Shown one piece after another: positions 34,658 to 43,902 of a DNA stretch of 64,000 nucleotides. Position 1 is the stretch's first letter. Each line of letters starts with the position of its first letter. The stretch spans positions 8,346,343 through 8,410,342 of the forward strand of contig NZ_CP036264.1 in assembly GCF_008035925.1 (NCBI RefSeq), in the 5' to 3' direction. The notes under the pieces are model-generated. The model did not search any database. It was not told where the DNA came from and was given only the letters and a program-made list of their open reading frames with translations. This stretch comes from Stieleria maiorica. GTDB lineage: Bacteria; Planctomycetota; Planctomycetia; Pirellulales; Pirellulaceae. Made by a program: the position numbers and the translations under genes.

Positions 34658-35548
34658 ATGTCTGTCCCTTTTTCGACAACCGGCTCAACGACTCCCGCAT
34701 CCCCGGTCGTCTTTACTCCGACGACGAAAACGGCCGAGAATCCATCGGCCCCGCCAACGATCGAGTTGCCACCGCTGGATCGTTGTGACATCTGGGACGT
34801 GCCCTTTGACCGTGTCACCTTGCCCGAGGCCATCGACCGGATCGAGCAACTGGTCGCCCGCGGTCGGCCCAGCTATGTGATCACAGCGAACTTGAATTAC
34901 GTGATGCTGCACCACGAGCAGGCCGACGTCCCCGAAATCACCCGCGACGCCGATCTGATTCTGGCCGATGGGCAACCGATCGTCTGGCGCAGCCAACTCG
35001 GCCCCGATCCGCTGCCCGAACGCGTCGCCGGCAGCGAAATGATCCACAAGCTGGCCTGCCGCGCAGGCCAAAAACAATGGGGGATCTACTTTCTGGGCGG
35101 AGCACCCGGTGTCGCCGAAACCTGCGCCAAACGACTCGCACGCGATTATCCCGGAATGCGAATCGCCGGGATCGAATCGCCACCGTTCCGCCCGCTGTCC
35201 GATGCGGAGCAAGCCGACCAGGACCGGCGGATTCGCCAATCAGGGGCTCAGATCTTGCTGGTCGCCTTCGGCCAACCCAAGGGTGAGCGTTGGATCCATG
35301 AAAACTACCGACGGCTGGGAATCCCCGTCAGCATTCAACTGGGCGCGTCCTTCGACTTCATCGCCGGCACGGCCAAACGGGCGCCCAAGATCTGGCAGCG
35401 ACTCGGTGCCGAATGGGCCTACCGCATGCTCAGCGATCCCCGGCGCCTGGTCCCGCGCTATGGAAAAAACGCGATCTACCTGGCCCAGGCCCTGATCGAC
35501 GACTGGAAGAAAACGGTGCGCCGCTGGGGCATGTCACCGACGGATTGA
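34658..35548 (+). CDS. WecG/TagA/CpsF family glycosyltransferase
   Basis: A 296-residue glycosyltransferase of the GT26 family (WecG, TagA, CpsF), which adds N-acetylmannosamine-type sugars to lipid-linked intermediates at the cytoplasmic membrane face. The ATG at 34658 is used because upstream in-frame sequence lies in the inverted-repeat region. After a Pro/Thr-rich leader of about 30 residues, conserved blocks are YVITANLNYVMLHHE, ADGQPIVWRSQ, FLGGAPGVAETCA, LVAFGQPKGERWIHEN and QLGASFDFIAGTAKRAPKIW. It is monocistronic, so its polysaccharide partners lie elsewhere. Confidence 0.93.
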   Translation: MSVPFSTTGSTTPASPVVFTPTTKTAENPSAPPTIELPPLDRCDIWDVPFDRVTLPEAIDRIEQLVARGRPSYVITANLNYVMLHHEQADVPEITRDADLILADGQPIVWRSQLGPDPLPERVAGSEMIHKLACRAGQKQWGIYFLGGAPGVAETCAKRLARDYPGMRIAGIESPPFRPLSDAEQADQDRRIRQSGAQILLVAFGQPKGERWIHENYRRLGIPVSIQLGASFDFIAGTAKRAPKIWQRLGAEWAYRMLSDPRRLVPRYGKNAIYLAQALIDDWKKTVRRWGMSPTD

Positions 35549-35616
35549 TCGCCGCAGAGGCTTCCAGCCTGCCATCAGCAGGCATCCGAAAAGCTTGGCT
35601 GAACATGGCCGCTATG

Positions 35617-35682
35617 ATGTAGCTACGCTCGCCAGAGCGTGGAACGTGCGGGGAATCCACCTTCTGGCGAAGGTAGCTACAT
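35617..35682 (+). repeat. Two-hairpin intergenic element, copy D
   Basis: Ends are ATGTAGCTAC and GTAGCTACAT, so the outermost pair differs from copies B and C (AC/GT) on both sides together and pairing is kept. It lies between the convergent glycosyltransferase and PhoD-like genes. Confidence 0.9.
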
Positions 35683-35750
35683 GGAAACGGACGGCGCATC
35701 GTGTACAAAGTGGCGCTGACCCGCCGGAAGCCTCCCCCACACACGCAACG

Positions 35751-38081
35751 TTACTGGATTCGATTCACGCCTCCGTTTTCCTGTTGGTGAATCGTCACCG
35801 GCCAGCCGGGGAATTGGTTGTCGGGATTGCCGTCCAGCGGGTCGATCAGGAATCGATAGGAGTGGATCGTGTACGTTTGGGATTTCGGGTCGATCACCAC
35901 GTAGCCGAATCCGCTGCCTTTCTGGTGCGCCTTTTCGTAACGATTCTTCTTCGTCGCGACCTCCGGATTCCCCACGGCATAGACATAAACCCTGTTTCCC
36001 AGTCCGTCCAGGTACTGGCCGGTGTGGGGCAATCCATGTTTCGGACGATTGGTATGCTGCATCCCGACTTCATCGGCGCGCCACCAACGCGGATAGCCGA
36101 CGGCGATCGCCGGGGTGCAGAAGGACCAGAACCCGTCACGTTGTTGATCGACGCCGTATTGCACCAGCGAGGTCAAGTGTTGGTCACCGTTGATGTGCAG
36201 CGGTTTGGCGGCGGTGGCGATTCGAATCGCCGCGTTGCGTTCGGTTTGCGGCCATCCGCCACAGTCTAAATCGGCAACCAGATAGCCGTTGTAGCCGCCG
36301 TGATGTGTCGCCATGCCGGCGAACACGGTTTGGCTGAGCAAGACCTTCATCGAATGCCCGCGCCAATCGTTTGCCCATTCCGTCAAAAACGCTTTTTGTC
36401 GCTCGCCCAGCAATTCCAACCCCGGCTTGTCCAACGTCAGCGGATCGATGTCGGCGTCACGAAGGTGATCGGCCCGACCGGATCCCGTGTCCACCCGCTG
36501 CGGCCCGCTTTTCCACTGGCGATCGGCGATCACGGCAAAGCTGACGTCGCCGTAAACCAGATCCCCGTAGTAGACGCTGATGTCCTGTTTGACCGGTGTC
36601 GGATCGTAGGGATCGGGATGATGGGCACAGTTGGTCTTATGGACCACATTGACCATCCGCGCCGGTTCGATGTAACCACCGTTGGAGGATGCGCCGCCGG
36701 CTTCGACGTCCATCGGCGCACCGCCTTCGCCCCAAATGTTGCCCTGGAAGACATCGTGGTCGTCCGGCAGACACAGCGTCGGACGGTCCTTCATCGCGTG
36801 TCGAAACGACCAGCCGAATTGATAGTACTTTCGCAAGTAGTTCAAAATCGCCTGGTCGGCCGGGCGACGAATCAACCCATACCCGCCATGGCTTTCGTAC
36901 AGCTGGTCACCGGAAAAGTACAACATGTCCGGGTCGAATTTGACCACGTTGTTGGCAACCGGTTCGTAGGGAAACGCGTAATCGTTTTGGCACGTCAGCG
37001 CACCAAGTTTCAACGGTCGACCGCTCGGGTTGGCTTTGATCGTGCCGGACCATGTCGATTCGGATTCTTTTCCGCTGGGGTGTTTCTCGCGATAGACGAC
37101 TTGGTATTGCGTCTCGTTCGTTTCATCCCAGTTCGGAATTCGAAAGGTCGCCGTCCAGGCATCGGGATCCAGTTCGGCCGTCCCCAGCGATTGCCAACGC
37201 CCCTCTCGCCGAACTTGCAATTCGACCTGTTTGTGATCGTCTTGCCCCAGGGGGCCGGTGAGCGCCGACAACTTCAGTACAAACCCTTCGTCGCTGCGTG
37301 AATCGCTTAACGAATACATGGTCCACAAGATCGGCCCGAACGTCCGCTGGTCGTCCACAGTCAGCGCGTCGCCGCTGACGGACCAATCACGGAACCGGTA
37401 TCGGGCGCCCTTGCCCTTTTTGAGTTGCGGATCAAAGTTATTGACCACGGCGATGTTGCCCAGCACCGCATCGGCAGGAACGTTGGTGAAAACTTCCCCC
37501 AACCGCTTTCCGCCGGATGCTTCGGCGGTCAACGTCAGTTTCACTTTGTCACCGTTCGGCTGGCCGGTCAGCGTCAAACGCACGTCCTTGGGAGCCGTCA
37601 AGTTCGGCACCGGTTGAGACGCTCGATTGATCACCAACTGTCCGGCTTTCAGCCCCGCCTTGATGCCGCTTTTGGCAAACACGTTGCTGCGGTGTTCGTT
37701 GATGTCGCTCTTGACCCCGACCTTGAAACCCACGCCGTCGTCTTTTCCGGCGACTTCGACTTGCGAGACGATCACGCTGGTTTGAAATGACTTCGACGGA
37801 TCGGTCAATTGATGGGTGATCAGGTGAATGTTGCGATCGCCGCCGGTCGTCAGACATTCCGCGGCACCATCGCGAATCACCCAATCTTCCATCGGATTGG
37901 CCCAACAGTTTCCGGCCAGCCAAGTTCGGTCATGGGTGTCGGACCAATTCACGCTCGGCAGCGGCGTCACGGTCGCGGCGGCGGATTGATCTTGTCCGTC
38001 GGCGGTCTCGGCCAAGCCGAACAGGGCGCCGCTGGCGCCGAGCGTTTTTAGTGCGGAACGTCGGGGAAGATGCTTGGTCAT
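35751..38081 (-). CDS. PhoD-like metallophosphatase, Tat-exported
   Basis: A 776-residue protein with a twin-arginine signal (RRSALKTLGASGALFG) and a large N-terminal beta-rich region (about 60-330). The C-terminal half is a PhoD/purple-acid-phosphatase-like metallophosphatase. Metal motifs are LYFSGDQLYE (near residue 395), LPDDHDVFQGN (near 440) and HINGDQHLTS (near 635). PhoD enzymes cleave phosphodiesters and monoesters outside the cytoplasm with Fe/Ca. It is the last of four same-strand genes with the ceramidase-like, DUF1501 and DUF1553 genes, though a gap of about 146 bp with repeats precedes it. Confidence 0.88.
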   Translation of the reverse strand: MTKHLPRRSALKTLGASGALFGLAETADGQDQSAAATVTPLPSVNWSDTHDRTWLAGNCWANPMEDWVIRDGAAECLTTGGDRNIHLITHQLTDPSKSFQTSVIVSQVEVAGKDDGVGFKVGVKSDINEHRSNVFAKSGIKAGLKAGQLVINRASQPVPNLTAPKDVRLTLTGQPNGDKVKLTLTAEASGGKRLGEVFTNVPADAVLGNIAVVNNFDPQLKKGKGARYRFRDWSVSGDALTVDDQRTFGPILWTMYSLSDSRSDEGFVLKLSALTGPLGQDDHKQVELQVRREGRWQSLGTAELDPDAWTATFRIPNWDETNETQYQVVYREKHPSGKESESTWSGTIKANPSGRPLKLGALTCQNDYAFPYEPVANNVVKFDPDMLYFSGDQLYESHGGYGLIRRPADQAILNYLRKYYQFGWSFRHAMKDRPTLCLPDDHDVFQGNIWGEGGAPMDVEAGGASSNGGYIEPARMVNVVHKTNCAHHPDPYDPTPVKQDISVYYGDLVYGDVSFAVIADRQWKSGPQRVDTGSGRADHLRDADIDPLTLDKPGLELLGERQKAFLTEWANDWRGHSMKVLLSQTVFAGMATHHGGYNGYLVADLDCGGWPQTERNAAIRIATAAKPLHINGDQHLTSLVQYGVDQQRDGFWSFCTPAIAVGYPRWWRADEVGMQHTNRPKHGLPHTGQYLDGLGNRVYVYAVGNPEVATKKNRYEKAHQKGSGFGYVVIDPKSQTYTIHSYRFLIDPLDGNPDNQFPGWPVTIHQQENGGVNRIQ

Positions 38082-38144
38082 GGTGCACGTTTCGTGGGGG
38101 GAGGTAGTACGACGTCCTTTCTAGGTCGTCGCGGTGAGCCCTTC

Positions 38145-38172
38145 GGACGACGGCCCGGAAGGGCCATCGTAC
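38145..38172 (-). repeat. 28-bp palindromic dispersed repeat, copy 2
   Basis: The exact reverse complement of 6043-6070. A second, partial unit (GACCGCCCGGAAGGGCCGTC and onward) follows at 38181-38205, making a tandem of the same palindrome between the ceramidase-like stop and the PhoD-like start. Confidence 0.8.
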
Positions 38173-38227
38173 TCAACAGCGACCGCCCGGAAGGGCCGTC
38201 GTACTTGGAGATTATTTTGCAGCTGGA

Positions 38228-39715
38228 CTACTTCATCGAATCGAACAGTTTCAACAACGTCTCGACGATCTTTTCCGAAGCGTCCTCTTGGACGTTGTTG
38301 GTGCCCAGCCAGGTCTCGTAGCCGCCGTAGCGATGTTGTCGCGGTGTCGGCAAGTATCCGAACGAACCGTTGGCCAATTCTATCGTGAACATGTCCCCCG
38401 TCGGCGCCTTGGCTTTTAATTCCAATCCGGTTTCGGTGAACGTTTCAAAGGGGATGGCGGCGATGCCCAGGTCGCCGATGCGGAGGGTTTGCAGTTGAAT
38501 GTCCACGGTTTCGGGGGCTTCATCCAAGTTGGCGATCCGCCGGGCGTAAATCGCTTCGCGTCGATGTCGCGGTGACGATTCGGGTTGCTTTTCGAGTTCG
38601 GCAAAGTAGTCGCGCATGGCTTGGGTCGGTTGACGGACCTTCAATGTCAACGGAGTCGATGCGGCGGACAGTTTCACCCAATCATGGAACTGGATGCCTG
38701 TATGAGCGTCGTAAACGCGATCGGCGATCTTGTTGGCGACTTCTTGCATCTTTTCATAGCTGGCGTATCGCTTCGGGGTCTTGTTGCGGAAATCGATGTT
38801 GTTGACGTCGCCACTGGTCCCGTTGGACAGCATGCCGACAAAGGCCGGCGTCGTTTCGTTGGCTCCCAGACGCTGTTTGATCGCGCGGGCAAAGTAGCCG
38901 AAGTAGTCGGCGGAGACGTCGTTGCGGGGGACGCCCCCGACATAGTGCAGCGAGTAATTCGCAAGCAGCGCGATCGGGCGACCATCCCGGCTTTGAACCG
39001 AGACAAAGCTGACTTCCGGATCCACCGGGCCGGCCGGACGATCCAACGCCGCGTGGCCGCGTGGCGGGTTCATCCGGACTTGGTCGACGCCGCCAAAGGG
39101 GTTGGCCGCCAATTGGGGATCCGTGACGAACCAACGTCGGTTGAACACCTCCGACGGCTCGTCGACACCGCCCCAGCCGATCTTTGCCGGTTCGAGGTGA
39201 TTGAGTGCACGGCGGATGCCGTCGGCGATCCGACCGGCCAGGAACTTTTGGTAATCCGTCAACTCGCTCTGCTGGATGACCTTGCTTTCCCCGCGGGCGG
39301 TCGTCGCCGAGTGCGTGTGGGTGGATGCCATCAACATGTTTTCGATCGGGATCCCGGTCGCCTGATGAACTTGCGCCTTGGCCGCGTCGAACACGTCGTG
39401 AGGAATGCCCACGTTGTCGCACAGCACGATCGCCAGGGTTGTCTTGCCATCATCGAGCACCAGACAACGGGCGTGCAATTCGTCGTGAATGTGTTGTGCC
39501 GGTGTAGGTTCCCAACCGCCGACGATCAACTCGCCCAGCGGCGGTGTGATGTTGCTGGTCGCCGCTCCGGCGCGAAAGATGGGGCTATCGCTTTGGGCGC
39601 TGGCACCCGCCGAGTTGAGGATCAACAGCGCGATCGTCGCGGCGAGCAGGAGCCCGGAAGGATTTCCGGTTCGGACGCGTCGTCCGGAAAAAGAGATGGC
39701 GTGGGAAACGGTCAT
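38228..39715 (-). CDS. Neutral ceramidase-like secreted hydrolase
   Basis: Translation from the ATG at 39715 gives 495 residues starting with a signal peptide (hydrophobic run LLLAATIALLILNSAGASA). The opening RAGAATSNITPPLGELIVGG and the metal motif STHTHSA (near residue 130) are typical of the neutral/alkaline non-lysosomal ceramidase family. Many planctomycete members are of unknown substrate. Planctomycetes have no known ceramide-rich membranes, so another amide or lipid is equally possible. It lies 59 bp downstream of the DUF1501 gene, likely in one operon with it. Confidence 0.87.
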   Translation of the reverse strand: MTVSHAISFSGRRVRTGNPSGLLLAATIALLILNSAGASAQSDSPIFRAGAATSNITPPLGELIVGGWEPTPAQHIHDELHARCLVLDDGKTTLAIVLCDNVGIPHDVFDAAKAQVHQATGIPIENMLMASTHTHSATTARGESKVIQQSELTDYQKFLAGRIADGIRRALNHLEPAKIGWGGVDEPSEVFNRRWFVTDPQLAANPFGGVDQVRMNPPRGHAALDRPAGPVDPEVSFVSVQSRDGRPIALLANYSLHYVGGVPRNDVSADYFGYFARAIKQRLGANETTPAFVGMLSNGTSGDVNNIDFRNKTPKRYASYEKMQEVANKIADRVYDAHTGIQFHDWVKLSAASTPLTLKVRQPTQAMRDYFAELEKQPESSPRHRREAIYARRIANLDEAPETVDIQLQTLRIGDLGIAAIPFETFTETGLELKAKAPTGDMFTIELANGSFGYLPTPRQHRYGGYETWLGTNNVQEDASEKIVETLLKLFDSMK

Positions 39716-39774
39716 TGCGGCGTTGCCTCGGGCGGAGAAGGTAGGAAGATTTTGGGGTAGGAAGATTCGCCGCG

Positions 39775-41289
39775 TCACGCGATCAGGTCGTGCATCACGT
39801 GGCCGTCGACGTCGGTCAGACGGAAATCGCGTCCCTGGTACCGATACGTCAGTTTGCGGTGATCGATGCCCAGCAGGTGCAAGATCGTGGCGTTCAGGTC
39901 GTGAATGTGCATGGTCCCCGGTGTCCAATGCTCCTTTTCCGGTCGCGGGATCATCGGGCTGCCATCGGCGTGAACGATGTTGTAGCCGTAATCGTCGGTG
40001 CGCCCGTAGGTGATCCCCGCCTTGATTCCGCCGCCGGCCATCCACACGGTGAAGCAACGCGGGTGATGGTCGCGTCCATAGTTTTCTCGCGTCAGATTGC
40101 CTTGGCAGTAGACGGTGCGGCCGAATTCGCCGCCCCAGACGACCAAGGTGTCATCCAGCATCCCGCGTTGCCGCAGATCGCGGATCAGTGCGGCACAGCC
40201 CTGGTCGATGTCTTTGCACTGCGATTCATGCTCGGTCGGCAATCGGTTGTGGGCATCCCAGCCGCGGTGAAAAATCTGGATGTTACGCACGCCCCGTTCG
40301 GCCAAGCGGCGCGCGTTCAGGCAGCATGCGGCGAACGATCCAGGCGTCTTCGCTTCTTCGCCGTACAGCTTGAACGTCGCCTCGGTTTCGCCCGAAAAAT
40401 CCATCAACTCGGGAACCGACGTTTGCATCCGATAGGCCATTTCGTGTTGCCGGATCCGCGACAGGATCTCCGGGTTGCCGAAGTGCCGGTGTTGTTCGCG
40501 GTTGATCGCAGCCAAGGCATCGAGTTGGTCGCGGCGGTCGGACGAGGTCACGCCGGGAGGATTACTCAAATACAAGACCGGGTCGCCGCTGCTGCGCAGG
40601 AGCATGCCTTGGTGATCGGCGGGCAAGAACCCCGGGCCCCAAAGTCGATTGAAAAGACTCTGTTCGGCGAACTTGGAATGCGCGTGCATCACGACGTAGT
40701 GCGGCAGGTCTTCATTCATGCTGCCCAGACCATAGCTCAGCCAGGCGCCCAGGCTGGGACGGCCGGCGATCTGGCTGCCCGTCTGGATGTAGGTGACTGC
40801 GGGGTCATGGTTGATCGCTTCGGTAAACGTGCTGTGGACGACACACAATTCTCGCGCGACCTTGGCGGTGTGCGGCAGCAACTCGCTGACCCAAACTCCG
40901 TCCTGGTGGTTGTCCACCTTGGTGAACTTGTACTTGCTCGGGCACAGCGGCAGCCCGCCTTTTTGATTGGCCGTCATCCCGGTGATCCGTTGGCCGTCAC
41001 GGACTTCGGCCGGCAACTGCTGGCCGAACATGTCGTTCAGTTTCGGTTTGTAATCCCAAAGGTCGTGTTGGCTCGGACCCCCGCTCATGAACAGATAGAT
41101 CACCCGTTTGGCTCGGGGTGCGTGATGCAGCCCGTCGCCGTCGATCGAGGCTTGGTTTCCCGCGGCGGACAATTCATCGCCCAGCAGGCCCGCCAACGAT
41201 GCGGTTCCCAGACCGAGCGCGGTGCGGCCGAAAAGTTGCCGCCGCGTGGTGGCCAATTGGTGCTGGTGCAGTGCTTCGAATGGATTCAT
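39775..41289 (-). CDS. DUF1501 protein, Tat-exported (first set)
   Basis: A 504-residue DUF1501 protein (alkaline-phosphatase/sulfatase-like fold, function unknown) with a twin-arginine signal (TTRRQLFGRTALGLG). Family blocks are VIYLFMSGGPSQHDLWDYKP, a cysteine-bearing ESQCKDIDQGCAALIRDLRQ and LVVWGGEFGRTVYCQG, followed by DLNATILHLLGIDH and the FRLTDVDG tail. These genes are multiplied in planctomycetes and nearly always lie beside a DUF1549/DUF1553 cytochrome, as here (13 bp after that gene). A metal-dependent hydrolase acting on sulfated or other polysaccharides is a common speculation only. Confidence 0.92.
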   Translation of the reverse strand: MNPFEALHQHQLATTRRQLFGRTALGLGTASLAGLLGDELSAAGNQASIDGDGLHHAPRAKRVIYLFMSGGPSQHDLWDYKPKLNDMFGQQLPAEVRDGQRITGMTANQKGGLPLCPSKYKFTKVDNHQDGVWVSELLPHTAKVARELCVVHSTFTEAINHDPAVTYIQTGSQIAGRPSLGAWLSYGLGSMNEDLPHYVVMHAHSKFAEQSLFNRLWGPGFLPADHQGMLLRSSGDPVLYLSNPPGVTSSDRRDQLDALAAINREQHRHFGNPEILSRIRQHEMAYRMQTSVPELMDFSGETEATFKLYGEEAKTPGSFAACCLNARRLAERGVRNIQIFHRGWDAHNRLPTEHESQCKDIDQGCAALIRDLRQRGMLDDTLVVWGGEFGRTVYCQGNLTRENYGRDHHPRCFTVWMAGGGIKAGITYGRTDDYGYNIVHADGSPMIPRPEKEHWTPGTMHIHDLNATILHLLGIDHRKLTYRYQGRDFRLTDVDGHVMHDLIA

Positions 41290-41302
41290 CGGTCAAATTC
41301 GT

Positions 41303-43750
41303 TCAGTACAGGATGATTGCCAGGTCGCTGGCCAGCAGGGTCAGTGCGACTTGGGTCCAGGCGGCGTGCTCGGCAGGGTCCAGAGATTCATCCCTGGCGG
41401 CGTCTCCGGTGGCCAGCAGTATGCCGGCGTCGTCGAGGTTTTCTCGGTACCGCTGAAGCATCTGCTGTCGCAGTTTTTCGACCGCATCGGCTTCGGTTGG
41501 CGATGGACCGCGGCTGGCAATCAATCGGAACAGTAATTCCAATCGCGACGTGGTGTCGCTGTGCTGCCGCAGCAACCGTTGGGCCAACATCCGGGCCATC
41601 TCGATCCGTTGGGTTTCGTTAAGCAGCGCCAGCGATTGAAGCGCCGTGCTGGTGCGCGAACGACGCACGCAACTCGTTTCACGGTCCGGGGCATCAAACA
41701 AGGTCATCATCGGATGCGGGCTGGTGCGTTTCCAATACACGTACAAGCTGCGGCGGTACAGCCGACGTCCGTTGTCGCGCTCGTAAAGCTTGGTGTTGCT
41801 GGCCGGATGTGCCAGGGCCGACCACATGCCGGCAGGCTGATACGGTTTGACGCCTTCGCCGCCCATTTCAGGGTCGAGCAGTTGGCCGGCCCACAGTCCG
41901 ATGTCACGGATCACTTCGGCGTCCAGCCGATAGCTCGGGCCGCGCGACCAGTACCGATTTTCCGGATCGTCCACGTCGTTTCGCCAAGCCGAACTCTGTC
42001 GAAACGTTCGGCTGGTGACCATCAACCGCAACATGTGTTTCAGGTCCCATCCGCTGTCTTGCAATTCCACCGCCAGCCAATCCAGCAGGTCCGGGTGTGT
42101 CGGATAGGCGCCCTGGACCCCAAAGTCTTCGGGCGTTCTGACCAGCCCATGTCCAAACGTTTGTTGCCAGACGCGGTTGATCAACACGCGTGCGACCGTC
42201 GGGTGATTCGGCGACGTCAACCAACGGGCCAGTCCCAAACGGTTGCGCGGCGCGTGTTCGGGAAACTCGCCCATCACTGACAACACGCCCGGTTCCAGCG
42301 GATCGCCGATCGGAAGGTTGTATTCGCCGCGGCTGAGCACGCGGGTCGGGCGCGGCGTGGGCAGTTCTTTGGCGACCAGGGTCGTCGTAAAGCTCTGCCA
42401 AAGCGATTCGATGTCTGTGCGCAACGAACGTGCTTGTGCGTGAACGGCCAGTGTGGCGAAGGGCCCATCGGGGGCCGCCAGCAAGTCCAATTTCTCTTGA
42501 TCGGTCGCTTCGGCCCAGACCTTTGGATCCAAGTCGGCACTCGCCATTTGGTCCCTCGCGGTGTCGATCAATGCGTCGCGCGACGCTTCGAGCTGTTTCC
42601 ACCGTGCCCACTGACCGGGATCACCGGGCGCTTTGGTCGTCGGCCCGTAATCGTATTTGTTCCTGTCCAGGGCCGGCTCGGACGTGCTATTGAAGAACGC
42701 CATCAAACGGTAGTACTCCGTCTGTGGCACCGGGTCGTATTTGTGGGTGTGACAGCGGGCGCAGGTCAGCGTCATACCCAACAGGACTGCGCCCAGGTTT
42801 TCGGTGCGGTCGAAATTATTCTTCGCTTGGTATTCGGCTTCGATCGCCCCACCCTCGCCGCTGGTCGGGTTCATCCGGACGTAGCCCGTGGCGACCAACT
42901 GCTCGATCCCGGGGTCGGGCAGCAAGTCGCCGGCCAGTTGCCAGGTGATGAACTGATCCAGCGGCAAATTCGCGTTCAGTGCGGACACGACCCAGTCGCG
43001 GTAGGGAAAGACGCCGCGACGATTGTCCAGGTGCAATCCGTGGGTGTCTCCGTATCGGACCGCGTCAAGCCAATGGCGTGCCTGATGTTCCCCGTAGCCG
43101 GGCTTGTTCAACAACCGGTCGACGTAACGCTCGTAGGCACCCGATCGCCGATCTTGCAAGAACGCATCCAGCTCGTCGGGCTCGGGGGGCAACCCGCACA
43201 GGACCAATGAAGCCCGCCGCGCCAGAGTTTCTCGTTCGGCTTGGGGGGCAAAGCCAATCGAACGCTGACTTTGTTTGGCCGCCACGAACGCGTCGATCGG
43301 GTTGGCGTGCGATTCGAAGTCGCGATCGGCGGGCACAGCGGGGACACGTTTCTTAGGCGGGACGAATGCCCAATGCTGGGAATAGGTCCCGCCTTGGGCG
43401 ACCCACTGCGCCAGCAGTTGCTTCTCATGGTCGGTCAGTGTTTTTTCGGCGTCGTCCGGCGGCATCGGATCGTCTGCCGACGTGATCCGACGCAACAGTT
43501 CGCTTGCTGGCAGGTCATCGGGATCGATCGCGCGGTATCCGCCCAGATCACTGGTCGCGGCCTCGTACGAATCCAACCGCACCGTCGCGCCTTCGTCGGT
43601 GTCGGGGCCGTGACAAACGAAACACTTGTCGGAGAGGATTGGAAGGATTTCACGCGAAAAATCGATGGCGACCGGCGGCGGGTCCGCCGCCCGAACGCCG
43701 GCGGGTGCCAGCAGCATGGCGGCAAGTAGGGCGATGTTGTGGATTCTCAT
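41303..43750 (-). CDS. Planctomycete cytochrome with DUF1549 and DUF1553 (first set)
   Basis: An 815-residue exported protein from the ATG at 43750, with a short signal peptide (LLAAMLLAPAGVRA). The N-terminal PSCyt1 domain carries a c-type heme motif CFVCH (near residue 42). DUF1549 (about 150-360) follows with a second CxxCH, CARCH, in GMTLTCARCHTHKYDP. The C-terminal DUF1553 region contains LARWLTSPNHPTVARVLINR and NRVWQQTFGHGLVRTPEDFG. Heme attachment in the periplasm or paryphoplasm is likely. It sits 13 bp upstream of its DUF1501 partner. An electron-transfer role with the DUF1501 protein is inferred from constant pairing. Confidence 0.92.
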   Translation of the reverse strand: MRIHNIALLAAMLLAPAGVRAADPPPVAIDFSREILPILSDKCFVCHGPDTDEGATVRLDSYEAATSDLGGYRAIDPDDLPASELLRRITSADDPMPPDDAEKTLTDHEKQLLAQWVAQGGTYSQHWAFVPPKKRVPAVPADRDFESHANPIDAFVAAKQSQRSIGFAPQAERETLARRASLVLCGLPPEPDELDAFLQDRRSGAYERYVDRLLNKPGYGEHQARHWLDAVRYGDTHGLHLDNRRGVFPYRDWVVSALNANLPLDQFITWQLAGDLLPDPGIEQLVATGYVRMNPTSGEGGAIEAEYQAKNNFDRTENLGAVLLGMTLTCARCHTHKYDPVPQTEYYRLMAFFNSTSEPALDRNKYDYGPTTKAPGDPGQWARWKQLEASRDALIDTARDQMASADLDPKVWAEATDQEKLDLLAAPDGPFATLAVHAQARSLRTDIESLWQSFTTTLVAKELPTPRPTRVLSRGEYNLPIGDPLEPGVLSVMGEFPEHAPRNRLGLARWLTSPNHPTVARVLINRVWQQTFGHGLVRTPEDFGVQGAYPTHPDLLDWLAVELQDSGWDLKHMLRLMVTSRTFRQSSAWRNDVDDPENRYWSRGPSYRLDAEVIRDIGLWAGQLLDPEMGGEGVKPYQPAGMWSALAHPASNTKLYERDNGRRLYRRSLYVYWKRTSPHPMMTLFDAPDRETSCVRRSRTSTALQSLALLNETQRIEMARMLAQRLLRQHSDTTSRLELLFRLIASRGPSPTEADAVEKLRQQMLQRYRENLDDAGILLATGDAARDESLDPAEHAAWTQVALTLLASDLAIILY

Positions 43751-43902
43751 CCCAGAATTGTAAACAGATTCCGAGACGCGATGCAGCGAATGAGCGCGTG
43801 GGAGGGGCGTCTCGTGCTCCACCGCACCTTACATATTCGGGTCGTGGGCGAGGCGACGCGCCGACTCGATTGACCAACGGCGAGGACTCCTCGCGTCGTC
43901 CA

